Of a DNA stretch of 64,000 bases, positions 1-10,189 are shown piece by piece; the stretch's first letter is position 1; each line of letters starts with the position of its first letter. The stretch covers positions 1,372,494 through 1,436,493 of the forward strand of contig BFEA01000391.1 in NCBI GenBank assembly GCA_003427395.1. Reading direction: 5' to 3'. Under the pieces are notes generated by a model. The model saw only the letters and a list, made by a program, of their open reading frames with translations. It did no database searches and was not told where the DNA came from. Source of the stretch: Chara braunii. Its lineage: Eukaryota > Streptophyta > Charophyceae > Charales > Characeae. Position numbers and translations under genes: made by a program.

Positions 1-53
1 TTTTTTTTTTTTTTTTTTTTTTTTTTTGAGAAGTTCAGAACCTTGTCCTTCTG

Positions 54-74
54 GCTCCTGTCATTCTGGGGAGC
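54..74 (-). other. LINE 3'-tail hairpin, copy 1
   Basis: GCTCC (54-58) and GGAGC (70-74) form a 5-bp stem around an 11-base loop, 26 bases before the poly(A) in the RNA sense. The second LINE tail at 46263-46283 has the same stem and loop lengths with a compensatory change at the third pair. In several LINE clades the reverse transcriptase recognises a 3'-terminal stem-loop; that role here is inferred. Confidence 0.55.
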
Positions 75-313
75 AACAGTCCGGTTCCTCTTCCACCGGC
101 AAGTCTTATGAAATACAGTGAGGACACACCCACACTCCTCCCCATTATGGCTGGGAGGCCCAAGCGGGCGGCATTGATTACTTCCACATGGAAGGATATA
201 CCTCCCCTCGCCCCTGCTTTGAAATGGTTTGCCCTATTCAGTCCACATCTTTACAATGGTTTGCCCTATTCAGTCCAGCTCCTCTCAGCTCGGCGGCTGT
301 CAGATCAGTGTGC

Positions 314-1048
314 TTAGCTAGAGTGGACTGGGGCACACTTCAGTTCATCCACAGTACTCCTCTTTCCATTTCTCTCCTGCTCCTCTACATACCGTACCAC
401 TGCTTTCCTACTAAGCAGTTGGGGGGGGGGGGGAAAGGGGTCGGGAAATGCTTCGGGGGGTCTGAGGGGGATCTCTGCATCTAGTTTGGCCCAGTCGTTG
501 AAGATTAGGCGATAGTCTCTCTCTGTTACTGCTCCCTGTTGACCCCCATCTGTCCTCTTTCGCTCTCCTTTCCATTCCACCTTTCCGATTCGTCCTCCCT
601 CGGGTCCTCCCAGCCAGCTTTTGCAGAATTCTTGAATTTTGTGTTTAATGTCTTTTGGTGTTTGCGGATTCTGAATGTTTGCTTTAACCGTGTCCCATTT
701 GGCTGATATCTCAGTTTGAATCTGCTGTATCACACTTTCTGTAAATTCTGGGCCCTCTAGTCTCACCCCTTCCATTTCATAGGTGCAGCGTCGTCTCCAC
801 AGTGCCCAGAGGACCGCTCTTCGGCCCATTGTGAACATGTTGGTGGTGTATTCGTCCGGGGGTTCCGTCAGCCTCCCGGGCCAGGTCTCGCAGAGCACCG
901 CCTGCCAGTCCCAGGGCCAGGGTGAGTCTATACCTAATTGGCTCCAATTCTGTCCCACCATCGCCACATCCACAGTGCACCCGGGCACTGTAGGAATATG
1001 TGTTCTATTGTTTCTGGGTGTTTGCGAGCCGGAAAGGCATTTGTACAT
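314..1048 (-). pseudogene. LINE reverse transcriptase C-terminal fragment
   Basis: A 244-codon open frame on the minus strand. It contains GRRAVLWALWRRRCTYEMEG, the tryptophan-rich segment found after the zinc-binding region at the C-terminus of plant LINE ORF2 proteins (compare the common pattern LWxIWxARN). The segment before it, with HPETIEHIFLQC and GALWMWRWW, lies in a different frame close to 960-1020, so the gene is frameshifted. The catalytic YADD part of the polymerase and the endonuclease are absent, lost by 5' truncation. The protein would have copied its own RNA at a nicked target; this fragment cannot. The start methionine at 1048 is not a real start. Confidence 0.6.
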
Positions 1049-1065
1049 GGCCCGGCTGGTTGCCT

Positions 1066-1189
1066 AGTGTATAACCATATTAAATATTGTACATTCATTT
1101 AAATTAGTTTAAATTCAGAAATTCATTTAATTTCAATAAAAATCTCATTTTTTAAAAATTAATTTATTTCGGAAATTTGAAATCCTATT
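1066..1189. other. AT-rich intergenic DNA, left flank of element A
   Basis: No gene. Very AT-rich, with runs such as AAATTCATTT and a TTTCGGAAATTTGAAAT segment. The AT-rich DNA resumes right after element A at 10190. The two flanks therefore look like one target into which A inserted, although the five bases on each side (ctatt and ttttt) do not form a clean target-site duplication. Confidence 0.5.
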
Positions 1190-2293
1190 TGCGAGGAACA
1201 AGCCCTCACAGGGACCCTGATCGGGCAAACACATGTTCTGGGCAGAGGCCCCCAGCAAGCTGAGTGCCCACCCTAAGTGAAGGCAGGCCTGAATATTCAT
1301 CAGAGGCCAAAATTCGACATTTTCATATCTGGGTATTCAGGCTGTTGCAGCCCGCCAGTTGGTTGAATGGACGCGCGAGCCTCACTAAGCTGCGTCGTAC
1401 AGTCGGCCCAGGCCGTGGCAGTTGCGCCTGGGCACATACACACAAAGCAGGGTCGATACATCATGAAGTGGCCACCGACCTATTCAAAAGCAGTACTGTC
1501 GATGCACCTACCCTGATGTCCTGTGCAAATGCAGCAAACGGTCCAAGTCCGGAGACTCAGGCCGTGCCCAACTGTAAAAGGCCCAGGCCCTCAGCTGCAG
1601 TGTCTGGCCTGGGTGCAGGAAATGCGGCCCAACAGCAAGCTACTGGAAGCTTCCAGCCAGGCCACACGCAGCATCCAGGAGGCTGCCACTTCCATATAGG
1701 AAGAGAGGCAGCCCAGGCCAGACATTCTGGCCCGCGCAGGCAATGCGGTCACGCTGCTGCACTGCTGCATTGGACGCTGCGTTGCGGCCAGTGCGCTTGC
1801 GGGGGCACGTTGAGGTGAATTGGGGCACTGCAGGGCAGCGGTGGGCTGGCAGCCATAGCCGGGCTGCTGGGCGCTAGGGGGTAAGACGGGTGATCTGGTG
1901 GTCTTCAGGGAAGGAGGCTCGTGTGTAGGTTATCGAGGTCTGATGAGGGTGACGAGATACGTACCTGGTGCATGAAGAGAGGTCGACTATGGTGTTGACA
2001 TCATGTACATTGGTCTTCAAGAGTCGAAGTGACCCTGTTGCATGAACACAACTATAGGTAGGATAGTCGAGTAGAGTAGGCTAGGCGCGGGGCACCAGAC
2101 AGAGAGGAGCGACTTTGGATATTGTGTTGGTGTGGCCCGAGGGCTTGAACATTGGCTCATTACTTCATTGTATTGCTCTATTTGGATTGATTCTCGGTGC
2201 AATTGTGCTCTGTGCTTGTATACGACTACTTGGACATCTGTGTGATTTGGCAACTTGGTTTTCTGTATATCATTCACACTCATATTGCTTGCA
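1190..2293 (+). repeat. 5' LTR of element A
   Basis: Starts TGCGAGGAACAAGCC and ends TTGCTTGCA; it matches 9092-10189 over its whole length. It holds a long inverted repeat around ATATA at 1681-1713 (probable core promoter), a GCCATAGC box near 1850 and the sequence ACGTACCTGG at 1959-1968, 326 bases from the LTR end. Confidence 0.92.
1681..1713 (+). promoter_or_regulatory. Palindromic TATA region of A 5' LTR
   Basis: GGCTGCC (1681-1687) pairs with GGCAGCC (1707-1713), and CTTCC (1689-1693) pairs with GGAAG (1699-1703), leaving ATATA at the tip. The same layout with different stem bases is found in the LTRs of G, the solo LTR at 45311 and element E. The TATA-like tip suggests the core promoter; this is an inference. 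Confidence 0.45.
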
Positions 2294-2296
2294 AGT

Positions 2297-2314
2297 TGGT
2301 ATCGGAGCTGGTTC
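2297..2314 (+). other. Primer binding site (initiator tRNA-Met), element A
   Basis: TGGTATCGGAGCTGGTTC starts three bases after the LTR end. It follows the plant initiator tRNA-Met complement TGGTATCAGAGC with one change. First-strand synthesis of the element would start here. Confidence 0.85.
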
Positions 2315-3584
2315 GTGATCGCCGCTTACTGGTGCTGGCGACATTGTTACTTGGTGCGCTGACGATGCGTCATGTGCAGTAAGGATACTTTGGCCCTGGC
2401 TTGATAGAGCGGGGCCCAGGTAGGGGCCGGCTGCTGGAAGGCTGTGGCGACAGTGTGGGAGCGGTGGCGACAACGGATGTATGTATGATGATGAGAGCAT
2501 GCTGACGTGGCAGTTTGGCTGAGGTGGCACTGCATCGCGTTGTGGGTGGTACCGAGGCTATTGACCGGTCATTGAAATGCATGTCGGCGCAATTGGTGAG
2601 AAATTTGTGGTTGGGGGCAGCTATCTCCAAGTAAGTTGTTCTCATTCCTTATCTACCCTCTCAATCTCTTTTTACCGTGAGGAAGTGAGTCCAACCTTCA
2701 GTGTCCTCTCTTTGGTGAGGAGTCGTGTGCGCTCTATCTTGAGAGACGACATTCTTCCCAGTGACGCATCTGGCAGGAGAGGGCGGTGCATCTAAAGGGT
2801 CCGGGTCGAAGCACGGGTCACGGCCGCCATGCCAACCCATGGGAGTAGTACACGCAGGCCATGCTGCTTTGTCCTTTGAGGCTCTTTGCTGCACGGATAG
2901 AACGGGTGTGCGGAGTGACCAGTCCTATGCAGACGCTCCCAGGCCGTCTATAAATATTTCTAGTTGGGGTCTGAACTGTCCACTGGTTGTGATCGTCGTC
3001 CTGATTGCGATGTTAAATAACTCCTGAGGACTGTTGGGGGCTGTCCTTAAATTGCCTCTTGATCAGCCAGATCAGTCAGAAGTAAGGCTCGTTGCACGCG
3101 GGGATAACGAACGAGTAGGCTGGTCATAAGCATAAACCTTGGGCACAGGGGTGGGCCATTAATGCACACCTTAGACACCGCCGCTTGATTATGCTCATAT
3201 GCACGTTGGATACAGGGGAAGGAGATTCCAATTGAGGACTCAACTGGCAAACACAATCATACCCATTGTGCATACATCTGCGCACATTAGTTTATTTTTA
3301 TTTTTGATTAGTTGGTTGACAGACTGATGACACCTAACAGACAACCTAGAGTAGGACTGTAATATTCTACCATAGTCAATTCTTCTCAAAGCATCTGTAG
3401 AGAACTAATCAAGATAGAAATAGACTATGTGTACAGTCTGTGTCGATGCTGTTGATACCGCTTGATCAGTAGTCTAAGTAACTCGCCGGATTTTATTTTA
3501 TTTTATTTATTTTTAGAACCGGCCAGACGCATGTTGCGGTAGGTCCCAGAGAGGACACTACTGCAGACAGCGTCTGCCTAGGTG
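2315..3584 (+). other. Untranslated leader of element A
   Basis: No convincing gene in about 1.27 kb. It holds GCTGACGTGGCA at 2501-2512 and two blocks shared with elements D, G and H: GCCTCTTGATCAGCC at about 3053 and GGGCACAGGGGTGGGCC at about 3141. Shared leader blocks in dead elements that are otherwise diverged point to a cis-acting role such as RNA packaging or dimerisation (inferred). Confidence 0.6.
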
Positions 3585-5363
3585 ATGAGCGGATCAGAGG
3601 GTGGTGAAGGTAGAACTGACCATAGGAGGCGGATACGACGGGACAGGCAGGATACCCGTAGCGTTGCAATTTCTACTACCAGGAGACAAAAAGAAGACTG
3701 AGGGCCGAAGCAAGGGCCCGTAATCTAGAGACTGCAAGAGAGGTAGCAACAGTTGTAGAATGGGCGTTGGCAGCAGCAGCAGCTAGCGCGGTAGCAATGA
3801 CTACCTCTTCAGCAACTTCTGCTGCGAAGTCAAGTGGTCAGAGTCTGGGCATGCCGCCGAACTGGACCAGTTCGCAAGTCATCTCCAGTACGTCAGGAGT
3901 TGGCCTAGTCAGATGGCAAGCTTGCAGTTCAGCTCGCTGCCTCCACGCAGTTGGGAGCAGATGGAGCTCCAACAAGTAGAGAGGATCCGTTTAACGCTAG
4001 AGGACGAACTTAAGAAGGCTACCAACAGGGAAACACAAAATTAGAAATAGAAGTACTAGACTTGAGAATAGAGAGGCAGACAAAGCTGTATTAGAGGGGC
4101 TAGATGACTCGACCCTTAACAACACCGGAAAGATTCTTAAGGCGAGCATCTTGTCCATGCATCCGTACATGAACGACAAACTGGACGCTATCCAGAACAC
4201 CCTAGACCAGATCATGAACACCATGCACAGGCCAGGAGTCAGGCCAACAACTTTGCCATCGCTACCATTCTCAACGATGACAGACCCATATCCGCCTCTG
4301 TCTGCTACTACACCAAGTGGTACATCAACAGCAACCCTATCTTGGACTGTTGCTTCTTCATCTTCTGGTCCAGCGGTTGGAGCTGCACCACGGCCACCAC
4401 TTGTCCCGCCAGCGAGACAGCAATTGCCTTGGTACCCCAAGACCTCCCTGTAACCACCTCCAACCTTCTCAAGAGATAAGAAGTATCAGGCTCCCGACTC
4501 GTGGTTGAGAACGGCGCCGGTGTGGGTGAGGGCAAAGAGGACATTGGTAGAGGAGGAAGTGATAACTGCCGCATCCTATTTAGAGGGTTCAACAACTCGT
4601 TGGTTGAACGAATTGGTTGCTTCAAAAGGGTTCAGCAAGAACATGGGTGATCGGGCTCAAACTCACACCTTAGAGAGCTTTATGGATCTAATGGAAGCAC
4701 GTTGGCACAACCCTCAGCAGGCACAGATTGCCACTGATGGGTTATTAAAGCTTGATGCTAGGAAGTACAAGTCGGTGCGAGAGCTTACCACAACCGTAGA
4801 GCGTTTGAGTCGTCTCAGGAGTAGAGTATAATCCGCAGGTCTTATTGACCATGTTCTTGAGTTGCCTTCCCACAGACATCAAGAACTTATTGGCCAGCGA
4901 GGCTCGGTTAGAGTATCACACCTTCGAGACCTTCAGCAAGAAGGCCCTAGACTTAGAGGCTACACTGGGTGGTGCTCAACACCCCCCTACGGACGAGAGA
5001 AAGAAGAAGGCTCCGCAAGAATGGAGGAAGAAGGGTAGTCGATTGATAATGGTTGATTCTGAAGGGAATCAAACTGAGATCGATGATGTTTCTGACCTTG
5101 TGGAGAGTTCAGAGTTAGACGGTGAGGATGGTGTTGGGGGTAGCAACCTCGCTGCAGTCGTCAAGACTAAGGCAGGTGGCCGCGACAAGGGCGGTCAACA
5201 AAGGAGTCGGGGGCAAGTAGCCAACCCAAACAAAATAGCTTCTTGGGTTAGAGCCGGTTTGGATCAAGATGTGTGGCGTGGACGTTGGCAGCGAGGAACT
5301 TGCATAAACTGTAGCGAGTATGGCCATCAACAGTTTAAATGCAAGAACGTTAAGGTCATTTAG
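3585..5363 (+). pseudogene. gag of element A (nucleocapsid/capsid), broken
   Basis: Encodes the structural Gag protein that forms the virus-like particle and binds the element RNA. The likely start is the ATG at 3585 (MSGSEGGEG), which matches in position the ATGAGTGATG starts of D and G. Pieces of Gag follow in shifting frames at 3767, 4151, 4505 and 4845. The segment at 4560-4830 (SYLEGSTTRWLNELVASKGF) is the capsid region and aligns with D (33270-33330). Near the end, CINCSEYGHQQFKC is a complete CCHC zinc knuckle. Several frameshifts and stops, including one at about 4829, make it non-functional. Confidence 0.8.
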
Positions 5364-5401
5364 AATATCCCTCCTAAGGGTGGGTATCCTTCTTCTCAGT
5401 C

Positions 5402-6959
5402 TAGGGCCTCTCCGAGCTCCAGCTCGGGAAACACATAGGGCCAGTAGAAGTTGTAGCTGCTGCTTTTCTCATTGAAGCGGGTGAAGTACCCTCGCCATTT
5501 CAGGAGTTGGCCGAAGCTATTGACTCCTTAGTCACCCCGCAGATGCATCCGGACCCAACTATACTCTGTACGTTGGATGTGTCTAAAGCCTTAGAGGACC
5601 TTAAAGGTGAATGGTCGGCAAGGGACCCTCGTGAGTCCTAGGTGGCACTAAGTAGAGGTCTTAGAGGGGAGCATTTCGTTGTGGAAGTTGGTGTGGGTAG
5701 CCGCAAGTGCGGTGCGTTCGTAGACATTGACTTCACCCGAAACTTCATAAGTTGCGACTATGTTGAGAGGTTGCGCCTAAAAGACCGGGTGCAGTGCCTT
5801 AGTAGACCGGTAGCATCTACTTTGGCTAACAAAGAGCACATGATGGTGGAGGACTACGTGAAGAAAGTGGTCTTCACTTTTTCCTACCCAGGAGGAAAAC
5901 TTAATCATAGAATATCATTCCTCGTGAGTGACGCTCTGCCTTTCGATATGTTGTTAGAAATGTACTACCTTGAATTTGCCAAGCCCCAGTTTGACTGGGA
6001 CAAGAAGGTGCTAAAGCAGGAGTTGCCTAATGGAAGGACCGTTAGACTGGCTAAGTACAAAGCCAGTAGGTCAATTGACTCCTATGGGTGCTTATGCGCA
6101 CCTGCGTTTTATGATTATTACAATCAGAACCAAGAGGAAGGTATGTACCTAGTCTATGTCTCTGAGAAAGGGGAGGTCATTAAAACACCCCTAGAGATAA
6201 AGAAAATCGTCGCAAAGTACCGTGATCTGTTCGAGGAGCCTACAGGAGTCATAGACAGGGAAGTTTTCCATGCCATAAAGATCATCCCAGGTAGCAAGAC
6301 ACCTAGAGGGAGAATCTATAGGATGGCTCCGGCCAAGTTGGACGAGCTTTGGCGACAACTGAAAGAGCTCACAAAGAAGGGCTGGATATGGCCTAACACC
6401 TCCCCCTTTGGCTCACCAGTATTATTTGTCCCAAAAAAAAGGGGGAACACTAAGGATGTGCATTGATTATAGAGGCCTCATGTTAAGAACGCAGAGCCTC
6501 TACCACGCATCAACGACCTACTGGATAGGGTGCAGGGATGTAAGTACTATACCAAGATAGACTTAAAATCTGGCTACCATCAAATTGCTATAAGACCAGA
6601 GGACCAACACAAAACCACATTCTAGACGAGGTACGGTCTATACGAGTTTGTGGTGATGCCCTTTGGCCTTTGCAATGCACAAGGTACATTCCAACACGCC
6701 ATGAATAGGATCTTCCATGACAAGTTACGTGTACCTTGATGATATACTTATCTTTAGTAAGACTGTTGAGGAGCATGCTCAACATGTAGGCAAGGTACTC
6801 TCACTTCTTTGGCAGCACAGGTATAAGATAAACGCAGAAAATGCGAGTTTGGTCGCACTCGAATCCTGTACTTGGGTCATGAAGTCTCTGCAAATGGGAT
6901 TAGGCCCGAAAATGCGAAGGTGGCTAGCATACGTGACTGGCCATGACCTCACTCTGTGA
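5402..6959 (+). pseudogene. pol of element A, protease and reverse transcriptase, broken
   Basis: The aspartic protease lies at 5642-6100; the site expected to read D-S/T-G reads DIDFTRNFIS (DIGSTRNFIS in D and G). The reverse transcriptase begins with PGSKTPRGRIYRM (about 6290). A frameshift at the A-run near 6435, a small deletion near 6476 and the CAG-to-TAG stop at 6623-6625 break it. The polymerase active site survives as [10 protein letters not shown] at 6725-6754. The enzyme would process Gag-Pol and copy the element RNA into DNA inside the particle. No intact product is possible. Confidence 0.85.
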
Positions 6960-7085
6960 CTGAGGTCAGATCATTCTTGGGAATGTGTGCTTACTGCCGT
7001 AATTTCGTAAAGAACTGTAGCACGATCACATCTCCCTTGACTGATCTAACTCGACTTCATACGACATGGGATTGGACCGACGAGT

Positions 7086-9053
7086 GTGGCAACTTTCAAG
7101 CGTTTGAAGCATGGTCTCACGCACCATGAGGTTCTCATGGTACCCGACCTACAAAGGTTGTTTGTTGTAACCACTTACGCAAGCCAATACGACATTGGCG
7201 CAGTGTTGGCTCAACAGGAAGGGAAAAAGTTGAGACCGGTCGAGTATATGAGCAAAAAGATGCCATCAAAGAAGTTGGCAAAATCCACCTACGAGAGGGA
7301 ACTCTATGTCCTCTACAAGGCACTTGTCCACTGGAGGCACTATCTGTTAGGAAGGTTCTTCTATTCGAGAACTGACCATCAGACCCTCAAGTGGATCAAG
7401 ACACCAACAGTTCTCTTCGATGCACTCAAACATTGGATTGAAGTCATAGATCAATATGATTTGAAACTAGACTATGTGAAAGGAGAATACAACAAGGCTG
7501 CGGATGCATTGTCTCGTAGGGCAAATTACCTAGGTGCGCCGATTTCTGAGTTTGGCCTGTTTGAGAACGTTACTCGATCCTTGGGGGAAGCCTACAAGGA
7601 AGACCCCATCACGATGGACATCACCAATAAACTGAAGGCCAAAGACAAGGGCACCACTGACGAGTTTGTGATGGTGGATGGTTTACTCTTTCTTGCAAAG
7701 GAAGGGTTCAAAAGTTTAGTTATTCCATCCAGAGAGATTTTGCGTAGTTTATTTTTAGGTGAGTCACACGACGCAATGGGACATTTCGGCTATACGAAGA
7801 CTAGTGCTAATTTAGTACAACGATTCTGGTGGCCTAACATGTTGGACGATGCAAAGAAGTACATACAAACTTGTCAGGTTTGTCAACGGGACACACCGCG
7901 TACTCAAGCTCGGCTTGGGTTACTAAAGCCTCTACCCATCCCTGCTGGTCCGATGTAGAGTATCTCCATTGACTTCATGGATACCCTAATGACCAGCAAG
8001 AGTGCGAAGAGAGATATCTTCATCATATTGCTAGACTAATTGCCATGTCGGAGACCGCCAGGACTGAACACGTCATCAAGTTATTAATGGATAACTGGGT
8101 GCATGATTTTGGACTTCCAAAGATGATCATTAGTGATAGAGACATGCGTTTCACAAGCGAGATGTGGAAGAAGACTGCCGAATAGATGGGCAGCCAACTC
8201 CAAATGACTTTTGGGAATCATCCCAAAGCCAATGGGCAGGCTGAATAGATGAACCGGGTGGTGCAGCATCTGCTGAGGCATTATATTAAGCCCAACCGAG
8301 ATGACTGGGATAAGAAATTGCCTCTCATCGCCAGTCTGTACAATAACGCAGTACACAACACCACCTGGGTCACCCCGAATCAGCTTCATCTTGGGTGGAA
8401 GCCTAGATCTGCACTAGACTTCCTCCTTCCTGAAAACTGACCTGCTGCAACTCCTGGAACCATTGAATTTGGTGTCCAGTACGAGAAGTTGCTGCAGCAA
8501 GCTGTCGAGAACATCAAGAAGTCTCAGGAAGCAATGATTGCTTCTGAGAACAAACATCGTCGACAGTCCACAATTCAAGTAGGGGAACGTGTCTGGGTTA
8601 AGGCTAGTGAGCTGGGACAGGAGTTCGACATCTCTAAGAAACTAATGCCTGAGTAGTTCGTTCCCTGGGAAGTCCTGGATGTTGTGGGTAGTGAAATGGA
8701 TGGTCCCTTGTACGTTATTCGTATCCATGGTCACTTACGCACTTACCTTGTCTTTCATGCCTCAAGGCTCGCTCCTTTTGCTGAGACACAGTTCCCATCA
8801 CGGAGATCTACGCTGCCCCCAACCATAGATGGCCACGTGGACGTTGACGATATCCTGGAGCACAGAGATATGCCTGTTCCCAAGCCAGCTGGCAGGGGTA
8901 GACCGCCTAAGCATGCAAGGGAATACAGAGTACGGTTCAGGCATCATACGGATCCTACGGAAGATCGATGGTACGAGGGAGGAACTTGTTAAAACATCTC
9001 CTCAAATTGTGGCTGATTATGAGAAGAAACTGAAGGGGAAGGCATCAACATGA
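7086..9053 (+). pseudogene. pol of element A, RNase H, integrase and chromodomain-like tail, broken
   Basis: RNase H begins near 7100; the expected TTDAS reads TTYAS, so a catalytic Asp is lost. ALSRRANYLG (7500-7535) ends the domain. Integrase follows with its HHCC zinc part (GHFGYTKT to CQVCQRD, 7780-7890) and a core reduced to pieces by TAG stops at 7956, 8183 and 8246. The tail (8684-9050) holds YVIRI, VFHASRLAPF, DVDDILEHR, then GRGRPPK (8891-8911, an AT-hook core), then YRVRFRHHTDPTEDRW and, in another frame, a segment ending in APQIV-DYEKKLKG. That order is a chromodomain with an AT-hook between its first two strands. Confidence 0.85.
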
Positions 9054-9078
9054 AGCATCTCAGCGAACTTTCAAAGCT

Positions 9079-9091
9079 AAGGGGGATGGGA
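9079..9091 (+). other. Polypurine tract of element A
   Basis: AAGGGGGATGGGA directly before the 3' LTR. It would prime second-strand DNA synthesis. The same CTAAGGGGGATG context precedes the LTR start of the minus-strand relative at 17420-17450. Confidence 0.75.
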
Positions 9092-10189
9092 TGCAAAGAA
9101 CAAGCCCTCACAGGGACCCTGATCGGGCAAACACATGTTCTAGGCAGAGGCCCCCAACAAGCCAAGTGCCCGCCCTAAGTAAAGGCAGGCCTGAATATTC
9201 ATCAGAGGCCAAAATTCAACATTTTCATGTATGGGTACTCAGGCTGTTGCAGTCCGCCGGTTGGTTGAATGAACGCGTGAGCCTCACTAAGCCGCATCAT
9301 ACAATTGACCCAGGCCTTGGCAGTTGCGCCTGGGCACATATACACAAAGCAGGGCCGATACATCATGAAGTGGCCACCGGCCTATGCAAAAGCAGTATTG
9401 TCGACGCACCTACCCCTGGGTCCTGTGCAAATGCAGCAAACGGCCCAAGTTCGGAGACGCAGACCGTGCCCAATTATAAAAGGCCCAGACCCTCAATTGT
9501 AGTCTCTTGCCTGGGCGCAAGAACTGCGGCCCAACAGCAAGCTATTGGAAGCTTCCAGCCAGGCCACACGCAGCATCTAGGAGCTGCCACTTCCATATAG
9601 GAAGGCAGCCCAGGCTAGGCATTCCGGCCCGCGCAGGCAATGCGGTCACACTCCTGCGTTGCTGCATTGGATGCTGCGTTGCGGCCATTGCGCTTGCGGG
9701 GCGCGTTGAGGTGAAGTGGGGCGCTGCGGGGCAGCGGTGGGCTGGCAGCCATAGCCAGGCTGTTGGGCGCTAGGGGTTAAGACAGGTGATCTGGTGGTCT
9801 TTAGGGAAGGAGGCGCGTGTGTGGGTTATCAAGGTTTGATGAGGGTGACGAGATACGTACCTGGTGCATAAAGAGAGGTCGGCTATGGTGTTGACATCAT
9901 GTACATTGGTCTTCGAGAGTCGAAGTGAGCCTGTTGCGTGAGCACAACTGTTGGTAGGATAGTCGAGTAGAGTAGGCTAGGCGCTGGGCGCCAGACAGAG
10001 AGGAGCGACTTTGGATATTGTGTTGGTGTGGCCCGAGGGCTTGAACATTGGCGCATTACTTCATTGTATTGTTCTATTTGGATGGATTCTCGGTGCAATT
10101 GTGCTCTCTGCTTGTATACGACTACTTGGACATCTTTGCGATTTCGCAATTTGGTTTTCTATATATCGTTCACACTCATATTCCTTGCA
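9092..10189 (+). repeat. 3' LTR of element A
   Basis: Matches 1190-2293 end to end with many substitutions and short indels. The palindromic TATA region is at about 9582-9610 and ACGTACCTGG at 9855-9864. It ends TTCCTTGCA. Confidence 0.92.

Larger units (their letters stand above)
1..1065 (-). mobile_element. 5'-truncated non-LTR retrotransposon (LINE), 3' end with poly(A)
   Basis: The window opens with 27 T residues, which on the minus strand are the poly(A) tail of a LINE. Upstream on the minus strand lies a decayed reverse-transcriptase C-terminal region (next entry) and, near 1000, a short peptide ETIEHIFLQCPGALW in another frame. That is the usual form of the Cys/His segment that follows the reverse transcriptase in plant LINEs. 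The body stops near 1065, where AT-rich DNA begins, so only about 1 kb of the 3' end is present. A second copy of the same 3' end lies at 46223-46320. I did not find a target-site duplication. The family call rests on the poly(A), the motif and the shared 3' tail. Confidence 0.75.
1190..10189 (+). mobile_element. Ty3/gypsy LTR retrotransposon, element A (decayed, both LTRs)
   Basis: A 9.0-kb element. It has two LTRs (1190-2293 and 9092-10189) beginning TGC(G/A)A and ending TTGCA, a primer site for initiator tRNA-Met just inside the left LTR, and a polypurine tract just before the right LTR. Between them lie gag and a pol in the Ty3/gypsy order protease, reverse transcriptase, RNase H, integrase, C-terminal chromodomain-like module. 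Many stops and frameshifts show it is dead. The LTRs differ at many sites, so the insertion is old. It belongs with elements D, G and H. A broken relative lies on the minus strand at 17367-17853. Confidence 0.92.
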
